Shown here piece after piece: positions 22,708 through 32,735 of a stretch of DNA of 64,000 bases. The position numbers were made by a program, and so were the translations under genes. The stretch's first letter is position 1; every line of letters begins with the position of its first letter. The notes beneath the pieces are model-generated. The model ran no database searches and was not told where the DNA came from. It was given only the letters and a program-made list of their open reading frames with translations. The DNA is from Trichopria drosophilae (Eukaryota > Arthropoda > Insecta > Hymenoptera > Diapriidae), in contig CM059586.1 of NCBI GenBank assembly GCA_030407085.1, positions 27,949,501 through 28,013,500 on the forward strand, in the 5' to 3' direction.

Positions 22708-22828
22708 AAAAAAAAGGATCAGATCAGATTTTGGGAGGGTGATTTTTTGTAGCATCTAGTCATAACGAAGAGATCCCCGCAGGTTTTTTTTAGCTACATA
22801 TCAGTCAAACTTTTTTCCCCTATCTAAT
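22708..22828 (-). repeat. Right terminal inverted repeat of the RAG1-like transposon
   Basis: Inverse of 19640-19758: GGATCAGATCAGATTTTGGG, CATAACGAAGAGATCCCCGC, AGCTACATATCAGTCAAACT, CCCCTATCTAA. Confidence 0.9.
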
Positions 22829-22924
22829 AAATATACACAGGCAAAAGTGAGTGACTTCACCATTGATATTAAACAAATTGCAATTGACTTCAATGATTAA
22901 TTAATGTACCAACTATAATCTTAG

Positions 22925-23230
22925 AATACTTTCTAATGAGCAAAAACCGGCATAAGAAGACAACGAATTTTCAACATCTTCGAACTTTTGGTTTCGACGT
23001 TTAACCTAAATTCATTCTGCGACGCTTATGGCAACCTTCCGATCGTTATTTTACGAGGATGCCTGCGAATTTTAATTGGACGACATGGAAAGTGAAAATG
23101 GCATGTGTCGGTGTTTTTCCGTTCTGGACATCATTGCACTAATTACACTGGGGTTAATGGAAGAGATAATTAGTCGCGACTATCCTGGTAACAAGGTCTC
23201 TATAAGATAGTAAAGTACGACTGCAAAATC
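22925..23230. promoter_or_regulatory. GC-raised patch with clustered homeodomain-type sites
   Basis: Unlike its AT-rich surroundings, this patch is richer in CpG and has CACTAATTACACT, GGGTTAATGGAAG and GATAATTAGTCGCG within about 55 bases (23135-23185). Such clusters are common in insect enhancers. Nothing else supports function, and no coding frame is evident. Confidence 0.25.
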
Positions 23231-25060
23231 TGCACAATACCAGCTCCTTAGACTACTCGATACGTAAGAAAAGTTACAAAATTTATTAACGTCCACTTTT
23301 TAAAGGGGACGTTAACATTATTCAATAGTTTTATTGTAAGTTGTGGCAACTGGATTGTTCAGTATTTCGAAATCGAGGAATCTGTAATTTCCAATAATTA
23401 GATTTATTTTGCAATATAATAAATTTAAACAGTAAGACATTTTCACTAATGTCTTATCCACAACTACTATTAATATAATATATATGATCGTATAAAAGAA
23501 ACAATAAAAATACAAGTTTAAAAAATAAAAGATATTCAGTACATTGAATGTCATCATTTTAATGTTGTGAATGTTTATCCTATTACTTTGAAAAACGCTT
23601 GAAAATAGTTTCCCTTAATGGGTTTTCAAGATACGGATTTTCGTGAAGTAGGTACCTTCACATTGTGAGCCATTATATAAAGTTTAAAACCAACCGATTC
23701 TTTAGCTCAAAACATCAAAAGAAAGGAAATTAAGTCATTAATATACTTTTATTAATTTTTAGTTGCCATCATGTTTTTCTAATCTAGTGAATAGCTAAAA
23801 TGTTATGGGATAAATAAGTTTCTAATTTTTTAACCACAGTTACACATTTATAAATAATGTATTTTACAGAATGAAATATATATACATATTTCCGCAGCAA
23901 CTTTGATGCATATTGGGTTGTTTCCCCGGGATCAGTAAAAGAATTTTGTTACTTTAGCATTTTACCTACTTTTAAATCTTTAATATATATTACATTTTTG
24001 TGATGTTTCATTTAATTGGGGGATTATTATAAGAAATGAAAAAAAATCAAATTCTATGAACTATATATAAATTACAAATACATAATATTTTCACAATGAT
24101 ACCAGTGACACACTAACTAATGTTTTTACTCAAGATGAATCCCACACATACTCATGTGATTTATATAAATTGTATCCAACAGTAGCAATTTCAGGATGTA
24201 AATATTGAATTAAGAACAAAACAAATGAAATAAAAGTTACACTTCGTTCAATAACTTCAAATATAACACAGCCCTTCAAAAAAATTAAAGTCCGGATCTG
24301 GAGGTCAGACTATATCTATAATATGTTTTTTGGTTCGCTGAATCCTAATATAAAGTCTATTTAACTTCATCACGTCAAATTTTTTATATAACCTTAAAAA
24401 ACACAAACTCTATAATAGTACCTGGAAATGTTAAAATAAAGAATAATTTGCGGTTGGAACCAATATTAAACTGTTCTGAAAGTACTGGAATATACTGAAC
24501 TATTCTGGGCACTATTATCAAATAAAGAGAGATTGGTTAAATTTTAAAATAAACTTATAATTCTGAATTACCCTCCGTAACATTAAATGGACATTTTACG
24601 CCCCATGCAGTAATTAAGCGCGACAAAATACATAGAGATAGATAAAATAGATCTTCGCATCAGACCAACGTACGAGTAGTCACTGAGATCATGTAAAAAT
24701 CTAGAAGTTATGGAGTTGAATGTGCTTCAAATTCTGTTTCAGTGACCGCAAATGCTCGACTATATAGATATTACTGAAAAATCATGTAATAAATAGACAT
24801 ATGATAAACTTTGAGATGCCCGGCATCCATATTCATACTCAATTATTGAGAAAATTTAAACATAATATGAGCATTAACAAAATTCATAACACTTTCAAAT
24901 ACAGACGGAAAAAGAAGAAACTTACAATTTAATTTTTTCATAACACTTTTACCAAAGTTGAAATGATAACTATCAAATCCAAAGTTTAAGAAAACCGGAT
25001 AAACGACTGATTGCAGTGATGCCTTAGATCACGACCGCTCTGGATTCAGTACTAACAATA
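23231..25060. other. AT-rich stretch with one repeat fragment
   Basis: No gene recognised. At about 24275-24385 the order TCCGGATCTGGAGGTCAGAC, GGTTCGCTGAATCCTAATAT, AAGTCTATTTAAC parallels 55.82-55.91 kb, so it is a copy of that family. At 24595 ACATTTTACGCCCCATGCAG belongs to the GGCGTAAAAT family. Confidence 0.45.
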
Positions 25061-25200
25061 AGTTCCATTTACAAAAGTCATTAAGTAGATTTTATGCATT
25101 TTGTTTAGCAAAGATTGCATAATTAGTAATGTAAATTTTACATAACGTTAGTTACTTAATTTCTTAGGTGAATTTTACTTGGCATTTCCGCAACGACAAT
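25060..25200. repeat. Diverged copy of the 48.7-49.6-kb element
   Basis: CATTAAGTAGATTTTATGCA through GGTGAATTTTACTTGGCATT follows the same order as 49448-49560 (CACTAAGTAGATTTTCTAGA ... GGCAAATTTTACTTGAGTTT), with roughly 70 percent agreement by eye. Confidence 0.55.
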
Positions 25201-25254
25201 TAATGTGATTGTTATTTAAATGTCAATGATATTTCAATGAATTTCAATAAATTT

Positions 25255-25452
25255 CACTGCACTAAAAAAAAATTTAGTTTAAACAACTAAACGTCGTGTA
25301 GTTGCCCAATGGGAACTAAATGTTAAACTGACTAAAATATAGTTAATCTGATATTGATTTTGTTAGTTTAACTAAATGCAGCTTAAAAATGACTAAATAT
25401 TTAATTCAAACTAGCTAAGTAGTTATTTGGACTAAATTTTTTTTTCTCTGTA
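25255..25452. mobile_element. MITE of the CACTGAGAAAAA-end group
   Basis: The ends CACTGCACTAAAAAAAAATT and AAATTTTTTTTTTCTCTGTA are near inverses. The interior is a scrambled repetition of ACTAAAT, AGTTTAA, TAGTTA. Other elements with similar ends but different internal motifs are at 42.93, 48.75, 50.2 and 54.8 kb. Confidence 0.6.
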
Positions 25453-25737
25453 ACAAAACAAAAGCCTAATAGATTTTCTGGGTATCTACAAAATGTGTAT
25501 TTACAACGTTACACATAATTTTACAAATGTACAAATTGAAGGCAAAATCACAAGGTGTAACTGAGTACCTGAATACATAACTCGTAGCGAAATCATGTAC
25601 TTATATTATAATATTACAATGCGATGTTTACAAGGTTGATTGTTTAGTAGTTATACATCTTAAAGAAAGTATAATAAGACGTATGATCGAATGTCTCTTG
25701 TTGTTGTGGGTGTTTCAAAAAGTTTAGGTTAAGTGAG

Positions 25738-26199
25738 ATGAGCTTCCGTGCTGCGGTCGTCATAGTGTTTTTTATAATGAGTGTTACAGTTCAAGAAATT
25801 AGTTGCATAAAATGCTACTTTTGCAATGCTACCAATAAATTTTATGACCCCTGTGTAAAACCATCCCAAAAACACTTGAAGGATTTTCCCGGGTTGAAAA
25901 GCTGTTTCGCCACTGGAGCATTTTATTCTGGACATCACCTGGCTGTTGTTGTGCGGGGACCTGGACACAGCGATGATGCTAACGTACGACATTGTAATAA
26001 AATAAGAATTGAACTTGAATCTAGACCAGATATCCAAGATGTATCTAAAAATTGCACGATTTGTCACTCGGATGGCTGCAACGCACGATTTTATCCACTT
26101 CCAAAGTTGAGAATGATAATGTCGGATTCTGTGGATTCTCATGTAATTTCTCGTTACTGTGTCATACTAATATTAGTTATTATTTTCAACTGTATCTGA
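25738..26199 (+). CDS. Ly6/uPAR-type three-finger protein, GPI-anchored
   Basis: Encodes 153 residues. Residues 1 to ~22 are a hydrophobic signal peptide. The mature protein begins IKCYFC and has cysteines 26, 29, 39, 56, 86, 106, 109 and 114, closing with CTICHSDGCN, the C-x4-C-N signature of the Ly6/uPAR fold. N30 and N105 lie in glycosylation sequons (NAT, NCT). Residues 139-153 are a hydrophobic tail after a small-residue stretch (SDSVDS), as in GPI-anchored members. The product should sit on the outer face of the plasma membrane. Insect relatives act in septate junctions, ion-channel modulation and signalling; which of these applies is not visible. The start is the first ATG after an in-frame stop. 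It is complete in one exon, where insect Ly6 genes usually have introns, so a retrocopy is possible. No neighbour gene is seen. Confidence 0.8.
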   Translation: MSFRAAVVIVFFIMSVTVQEISCIKCYFCNATNKFYDPCVKPSQKHLKDFPGLKSCFATGAFYSGHHLAVVVRGPGHSDDANVRHCNKIRIELESRPDIQDVSKNCTICHSDGCNARFYPLPKLRMIMSDSVDSHVISRYCVILILVIIFNCI

Positions 26200-26343
26200 A
26201 ACATTTTACTCGTCACCGGAGTCATAAGTTATCGACAAAAATGTAAAGCAGCATAATGAATGTTTGATGTCGATATAAATATTTGATGTCGAATATCTTA
26301 AGGATATGTGTATGTATACTATAATTTTCATGTAAATATCGAT

Positions 26344-26349
26344 AATAAA
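26344..26349 (+). terminator. Poly(A) signal AATAAA
   Basis: AATAAA 145 bases after the Ly6 stop codon, followed by GTTTACTGTAATTAATTTTC; a fitting cleavage region for that transcript. Confidence 0.55.
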
Positions 26350-27710
26350 AGTTTACTGTAATTAATTTTCTTACTTACTTGTCTTTCATGTATTTAAAAA
26401 TAACTTACTGTAGAATAAATTAATAAATAACTTATTGTAGGGCCAATTTAACCTTAAAATCAGCCTGTCTTTATTTGGTTATACGTTATTATATATAATA
26501 TTAACTTGAATTGCCTACGGTAATTGCTCGAAACTCGTTGATCGACAAGTTTACAGGTACATTACCGGCTTGTTTTATGCACATTAATTAATCATTGTAA
26601 AATTAAACCTTTGCGTATTCGTTTCATGGTTCACGACTCACGTGACGAAAAACGAGCGAGAAAATAATAAGCTCGTGCCCACTTTTACGCCGTGTAGCCG
26701 TGAAAGTAAGAGAAAACTTCGTTTATCATTAAAAGATATTGCAGCTTTATCGCAATAAAATAATTTCATTTTACATAACCTTGGATAAGCGAGATTCGTG
26801 ATTTGTAAAACATCCGCCTGTTGCACGGTAATCTGATCTACCAAACCTGATTGCGATTACGCGTAACAGAACGGATTTATCATTTTGAATTTCTGGTGAT
26901 TTATGTAAGTGAACCCTTCAACCTCTTCCCCTATGCTTCTTGGCATGGTGGAAAGAATATACACCATGCTTCTTGGTTTCAGAGGAAAAAATTAAGATGT
27001 ACCGAAAATAAAGCGGAAAACAATCGAGTATCAATGACTGCAACATTTCGATGGCTTCCGAATAATATTTGCGTGCCGCATAATTTGTCGACTGTGGGTA
27101 AAATGATGATATTTTGTATGTACTATTCAACTTATACTAACAATATCAAATGCGTTTTGAGCGGACTATAACATTGCGGTTATTCGTTGGCATTTTAAAT
27201 TATATTAAGATTTAAATTAATATTTCTGTCAAACCCCGAATCTGCAGATAATATTAACAAAGCGTTTTTAAGCAAAATTATTTTGCCATTTATTCATTTA
27301 AAAAATGTTTTCTTAAAATGTTGATATAATATAATCTAGATATTTATAATCATATATATATAATCTAGAATAAATATTACTTTTCACGCGCACTGAAAAA
27401 AATTCTGAGTTGATTTGACTTCTTTTTAACTACTGAAAGTATTTCAATAGGTCCTCAACGGAATTTTATAGGTTATAGTTACAACCATAAAGAGTTAAAT
27501 CAACAAAATATAGTTATGGAAACATTTTGGCAGTTATTTCTACTAACCTTTTTTGTCACAATTTTCTAAATTTTGCAGGGTTTTGTACAAAATCTTAATA
27601 AACTCTTAAATATGTGCATTTAAATTAAGATAAGCTACACAAATGCTCCGAAACGGCATTACCATGAAAATCTGTGTAGCAGCAAGCAAGTACTTGACAT
27701 GGACCTACTT
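26350..27710. other. No gene recognised
   Basis: The open frame at 26851-27171 (+) is 106 codons but has no signal peptide, domain or repeat that I can place. At 27393 CACTGAAAAAAATTCTGAGT opens what looks like another member of the CACTGA-end MITE group, without a clear right end. Confidence 0.4.
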
Positions 27711-27938
27711 TTCTAAATTTCTTGGAATGAAAAGTCACTCTGTATGGATTGAAAATTAAGCCACTCTAGTTAAAAAGCGAAGTTCTCCTCTTTAAGACTG
27801 AATTTTCACACTATGCAGAGTTTGTTTTCATTTCTTAAAAAGCGTTTTTTCGCTTGTACACATTCAGAATTCATAAATTCACTAGAGTGGCTCAATTTTC
27901 AGACTATAAAGAGCGAATTTTCCCCTTCGAAATTTAGA
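27711..27938. mobile_element. 228-bp foldback
   Basis: TTCTAAATTTCTTGGAATGA at the left pairs with CCTTCGAAATTTAGA at the right, and GAAAATTAAGCCACTCTAG (27750-27768) pairs with CTAGAGTGGCTCAATTTTC (27882-27900). Non-coding and non-autonomous. Confidence 0.65.
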
Positions 27939-28000
27939 CAGATGCTTCAGTGATGGCTATAAAAACACAATGGAAGTCGTAAATAAAATAGGTCTTACAA

Positions 28001-28249
28001 TTAGCTTACAATGCGATCATTTTTATAGCGAGACTGACAACAAGCGCATTGCACTATCGGAGTATTTGAAACTATTTTTTCGGGCACGTGTGTGTTCATA
28101 ACGTCTTCATTTTTTAACTGGTCAACTTGACATGTAGACTGCAGCTTATTAATTACATTTTCTAATGAAGTATATACATATTTTTGTAACAACTTTAAAT
28201 TTAACGACATTATGATCGAAAATAGATCAATTTTATATGATAAATGCAT
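28001..28249 (-). CDS. Small unrecognised open frame, possible exon
   Basis: ATG at 28249 opens 82 codons ending ...VQCACCQSRYKNDRIVS. Codon use is mixed rather than low-complexity and there is a CxCC cluster, but no family that I recognise. The last codons overlap GTAAGC (minus strand, near 28006), a passable splice donor, so this could be a first coding exon that continues elsewhere. It may equally be chance. Confidence 0.15.
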   Translation of the reverse strand: MHLSYKIDLFSIIMSLNLKLLQKYVYTSLENVINKLQSTCQVDQLKNEDVMNTHVPEKIVSNTPIVQCACCQSRYKNDRIVS

Positions 28250-30212
28250 GTTTTCTTTATTATTATTGTAATTTGTGTAAAATTCAATGTCTCTGAAAGT
28301 GTTAGTCTGTACTAGTTTTTATAAGGGATTTCAAATTTTGTTCATTCGTTGTTGAAAATTGTGATCTATACAATCACTCCTGTAAAGAACCTAAAAAAAG
28401 AGGCACTGTCAAAATATTTTTCAAAATTTGCTTTGATTCTGTCCCCACAAAGGTATATTATTTTAAAACAAAGGTGTAATAACGTTCTTTTTTCAAATAG
28501 ACATTATTCATAGAATGCGATGTGGTTATCGAATCCAAAAGTGAAGATTCAAATAGGTCTTTAAAAATTTATAATTTCAATATCTCGCAATATTCGAGAA
28601 TGAAATAATATAAAATAATTGACATGACATTTGTGTTTTTGAAAAAATTGAGTTTATTTATTTGTAGAAAATCGGCCGCCATTTTGTTAATTTTGAACAT
28701 TTTTTTTAAATACTAAACGGATTTTTCAAGATTTCAAAATCGCTTACATGAATCAGCAAAGAAAACGAATTATATTAATTAGGAAAAAAATGGCATACAA
28801 AAGAAAAATTATTTAACGGTTTCTTCATTTTTATCGTTCAAATTTGAAATACTCATAACTGCATTAAAAATGATCCTTTTCAAATTCGGCAAAATACGCA
28901 TCTCCTTATTTTCTTTGAAGAATAACATATTCAATCGACAATTAAATCTAAAATTTTGACCATATCTGGCTGCATGAAATGGATTCGGTCAGTTTTTTTT
29001 CGATTTTTTAAATTTTCTATAAATCACTGGTTTACCGATTTAGTTGGGCGCCACTTATTTATACCGTAAGAAATGTAAATCAGTTTGATTGTTTTATTAT
29101 GGAGTGAACGAGCTTTCATAAAACTAAGCGTTGTCGATTTATGCGGAAAATTTCGCTTTCGCGCACCGTTGCATTGCGTACATGTGTCGCGTGTCGTTGC
29201 ACGTGTGCGTCACGGGCGAGTCGCGTTCCATTACACTTATTTTTTAAAATAGCGAACCGGGTGTTGCGTCCACCTTTTTGTATTTATGCCATTTTCTCTT
29301 ATGAAAGACCTATTGGCATCGAACACTTAATATCGACATTACGGAACGGTATTATAGGATTTCCTAGCACGATTAGAAATGGCTGATTCTTGCAAAGATA
29401 CCGATCCTCGTATCTATTTCGTCACTGAGATTTCCATTTGAATGCATAACTTATGCGTAACGCGAACAACAGAATTTCATTTAGTTTTAGAAATCGAAAA
29501 TACAAGTTAGTTAGTACATTCGTCCAGTAAAATACTTTACTTTATATGCGGATTAGATCCAACGAAAAATCAACATTCCTCATGACAATTTATTTCCGAA
29601 TATCGTAGTATTCTGAATATTTTATCGATTTATCGAATAATATATTACACTTTTTACTTTTAAACATGTCAATTGTATAATATGTATTTCGGGCACTTCT
29701 GCATCCAATACTATTTCTTTTAGAAATGGCGCAGATTTATAGTGATAGTAAAATAACCCCTAATATCATATCTTTATATTATACATTTCTTAACACAATT
29801 TTATGTGATGAATTATGTTTATTTGATTTCTGCTTTGCTGTTATTCAGTTCTTCATAACATATATCATGTATATTGCATTCCAGTGGAATTTTAGTGAAC
29901 CCATTCCTTGTAAGTTTATTTTAAATTTTCATTTCATGGTGCAAGTTTGTTGAGTATTCATAGTTTAAAATTAGTCGTACCTCTTGGTTCTTATTTACAT
30001 TCTCATACAAAATCCGGCTATGTACATTTTTATTACATTCTTCGTGTTTTCTATAAAAAGAAAAAAAATCTTGTTTTAAATTGTTGATTAATTATTATTA
30101 TTAGTTAATTTACCATCACGCTGAAAACTATTAATTGCTTAATTTCCATATCTATAGTAGCGTTTTACCACGGAATCCAACAATAAAGTTTTCAAATTTT
30201 AAATTTAGGTAT
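28250..30212. other. No gene recognised; GC-raised patch at 29.1-29.4 kb
   Basis: Around 28650-28700 GGCCGCCATTTTGTTAATTT resembles one end of the ATGGCGG repeat family. Between 29125 and 29400 CpG content is higher (TTTCGCTTTCGCGCACCGTT), and an 81-codon plus-strand frame lies there without a domain. Regulatory sequence is possible. Confidence 0.35.
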
Positions 30213-30214
30213 TA

Positions 30215-30468
30215 CAGTAGAGTCCCGGTATATTTGCCCGCTCAGGTCCTCGCCTTCCCCTCCTTATTTTTGTCAAAAGAAGGGGAGCGTTGCTTCTCCC
30301 ACGCTCCTTAGTCGCGTTACGATCGTGACGTCACAGGCCCTTCCTGGGGCCCCAGCGTGCAAGGTGGGGGGAAAAGATAGCGGCGGTAGACAAATATAAC
30401 GAGACGGAACTGGGCAAATATGCTGAGACGTAAATATAGCGAGACGTAAATATACCGGCACTCTACTG
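30215..30468. mobile_element. Pogo/Tigger-like MITE (CAGTAGAGTCCCGG ends)
   Basis: CAGTAGAGTCCCGGTATATT on the left is mirrored by AATATACCGGCACTCTACTG on the right, with TA at 30213-30214 and 30469-30470. GC-rich interior, no coding capacity. It lies directly against the target duplication of the non-LTR element that follows. Confidence 0.85.
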
Positions 30469-30469
30469 T

Positions 30470-30484
30470 ACATAGATTTTTATT
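30470..30484. repeat. 15-bp target duplication, 3' copy
   Basis: ACATAGATTTTTATT, identical to 32963-32977; it brackets the non-LTR retrotransposon. Confidence 0.85.
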
Positions 30485-30599
30485 AATAATAATAATAATT
30501 GTTTATTAATGCATCCACGTTTTTGTGATTACATAACTTCCATTTTTACAATTATAATTTAAAATAACAAATTTCGCTTATAGATCGACTGCTCTTAAT

Positions 30600-31127
30600 T
30601 CTAATTCCTATCCTTACACCATATTTCTAAAAGTATCTTCATTGTCTTTCACTCCCAGTCCTTCATACCTCTCTCTTTCCCACGCATTCTACCCATTCTC
30701 TCTTCATCCTTTAACCAATACCTAATCCCCCTCGTCTCATTTCCACATCTCCATCTTGCTATCAATTGCACTTTATTTCCATCTTTTTTCTTTCATTTTC
30801 TCTTACATATTTCGGAATTCCTGTCTTATCTCTTTACAAGATTTCGATTTTTCTATTTTTCATCCTCTCTCTTGGTCCTGTACTTCCTTTTCTCTCCTTT
30901 TCTCTCCTCTTCGTTTTTATCCACTTATTGTCCCCTTCCTTATATAATGCTGCTTCACATCTTCCACATCTCCTAAACCATTTCTTCTCTCTGGACTATC
31001 TCTTACCCATTCATTTTCCTCTCTCTTCTTTTCTCCTTCATACATGTCTCTCCTATTTCACACATTTCTCCTTTCTTTAGTCTTTTTTTCGTACTACCCT
31101 GATCTTTTCCAGGTGTCCACTTTCATC
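30600..31127 (-). pseudogene. Non-LTR reverse-transcriptase polyprotein, C-terminal end
   Basis: In minus-strand translation near 30660-30800 the phrase IARWRCGNETRGIRYW is readable, matching the conserved R-x-G-N-E-x-R-x-x-x-Y-W block near the C-terminus of this retrotransposon family. Charged residues and E/K-rich spacers surround it. Multiple stops and shifts make it non-functional. The C-rich look of the plus strand here comes from the purine-rich coding strand. Confidence 0.7.
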
Positions 31128-31130
31128 TTA
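31128..31130. repeat. TTA target duplication, left
   Basis: TTA, repeated at 32308-32310, on both sides of the inserted element. Confidence 0.7.
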
Positions 31131-32307
31131 GGGGTCTTCCATAAACCACGTGGCCCTAAATTGCCCACTTTTTGACCCCCCCCCCTCCCCCACGTGGCTT
31201 ATCATGGTGTTTGACCGACTCCCCCCCCCGGAAGGAACGTGGTTTTTAAAATTTTTTTTTATATCTTATTTGTTAAGCACATTATATCGGCGGCTCTTAC
31301 GAAGAACGCTCTAATTCATTTCGTAATGAAGAAAGCTCTATTTCAGATCTCACCACGAAGAATGCTTTATGTTAGATGTCACTACGAAGAACGCTCAATT
31401 TCTAAATAAGTTTTTTTAGTGAAATCCTGACATATTATGTTTTTTATAATAAATTTAGAAATGGTGTTGTTTTTCCAATATGGCGCCCAGAATGGCAAAA
31501 AAACGCGAAAAATCGAGTGTACTTTTTTATAAAACATATTTTTCTTGCCGAAAGAACATTTGCTGTCACAAAATCCCATCACGGAAGGTGGCATAAATAG
31601 TTGTACTTTTAACATAAATTTTTTAAATATTTAAAAACTAACGTGATCATTACAAAATGGCGACCGCAATGTCAAATTTCATTTAAAAACTTAACAAATT
31701 TTTTTCTTGAAAACTATGGACTTTAGTGAAAACTTTCTAAGAACAATTATATTTCAGAATAAGTTAAAGAATACTCTCAAATTTTTCAGAACGTATGGAT
31801 ACAATTTTTTATTTTTCGAAAATTCGAAAAATCGAAATTTTTAAAAAAGTCATTTAAAAAATCTGAAAAAATTTGAGAGTATTCTTTAACCAATTTTAAA
31901 ATATTTTTGTTGTAAGAAAATTTGTTCCAAAGTCTACAGTTTTCAAGAAAAACAATTATTAGTCTTGAAACCTAGGAAAGTGTAATAATTTTTTTTTCTT
32001 GAAAACTATAAGCTTAAAAAAAAATTTACGAAGAACAAAAATGTTTTAAAATTGGTTAGAGAATACTCTCAAATTTTTTCAGATTTTTAAAATGACTTTT
32101 TTAAGTGAAGTAGAATTAACTTTTACAGTACAAATTTTAAATTTTGGCTTTATATATATTTTATATTTTAATTTTTAAATTCCAAATAAAAACCACGTGG
32201 CACAGCTTCACCCCCCCCCCTTCTTCCCTCACATGGCTCAGCATAGCCTTTTGTCAGACCTCCCCCCCCCTCCCCCCACATGGGCCACGTGGTTTATGGA
32301 AGACCCC
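31131..32307. mobile_element. 1.18-kb non-autonomous element with TTA duplication (Harbinger-like)
   Basis: GGGGTCTTCCATAAACCACG at the left is exactly inverted at the right end (CGTGGTTTATGGAAGACCCC). A three-base TTA duplication with GGGG ends fits PIF/Harbinger, which is inference. Poly-C/poly-G stretches follow each terminus. Inside, further inverted copies such as AGAATACTCTCAAATTTTTC (31769 and 32061) and its inverse near 31870 show an internal foldback. No transposase. Confidence 0.8.
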
Positions 32308-32311
32308 TTAT

Positions 32312-32683
32312 CGCTTTTAGTTCTTCTCTCACTATATATCCTGCTGTTGTGCTATCCAACTTTAAAATCCACCTCAGATATTTCTTCTGTATCCTCTCCA
32401 CTTTTTCTCCTATTTCAACGCCATAGAAGAATATTACCTTTATAATACTGTCAAACAACTATATCCTCCATCTTATATCCCCTTTCTCTCTCCTTAACTC
32501 CAGATCCACTCCATCGCCATTCTTCCTTTTCTTAATCTCTCTCTCACTCACAGTTTCGTCATCATTATTATTACTCTTCATGATATATTCTAAGTATTTA
32601 ATTTCTTTCACTTCTTCTATTTTCTTCTCCCCCTACCCATTTTTTCTCTCCATAACTCCAAATCCACCCCATCCCCATCCTTG

Positions 32684-32735
<52 letters not shown>

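Larger units (their letters stand above)
19633..22828. mobile_element. RAG1/Transib-like DNA transposon, ~3.2 kb
   Basis: Terminal inverted repeats of about 119 bp (19640-19758 and 22708-22828, near 88 percent alike by eye) enclose one broken transposase gene on the minus strand. On the left, CACGGTG (19633-19639) precedes the repeat. This equals the Transib end consensus and is one base from the V(D)J heptamer CACAGTG. The right end does not keep it: the equivalent bases read TATATTT in the outside-in direction. Bases outside the ends (TTACA left, CACAG or nearby ATACA right) do not give a clean 5-bp duplication. No second gene (such as a RAG2-like kelch protein) fits in the spare 350-410 bp on either side of the gene. 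Confidence 0.8.

Noticed and set aside
19758..22708. A RAG2-like second gene in the RAG1-like element
   Set aside because: The spaces beside the transposase (about 350 and 410 bp) hold no kelch-like frame.
25729..26142. 137-codon minus-strand frame opposite the Ly6 gene
   Set aside because: It is a shadow of the real coding strand; no domain, and the plus frame has signal peptide, cysteine pattern and tail.
29726..29953. 75-codon hydrophobic frame as a chemoreceptor fragment
   Set aside because: Hydrophobicity follows from T-rich DNA; no family motif is present.
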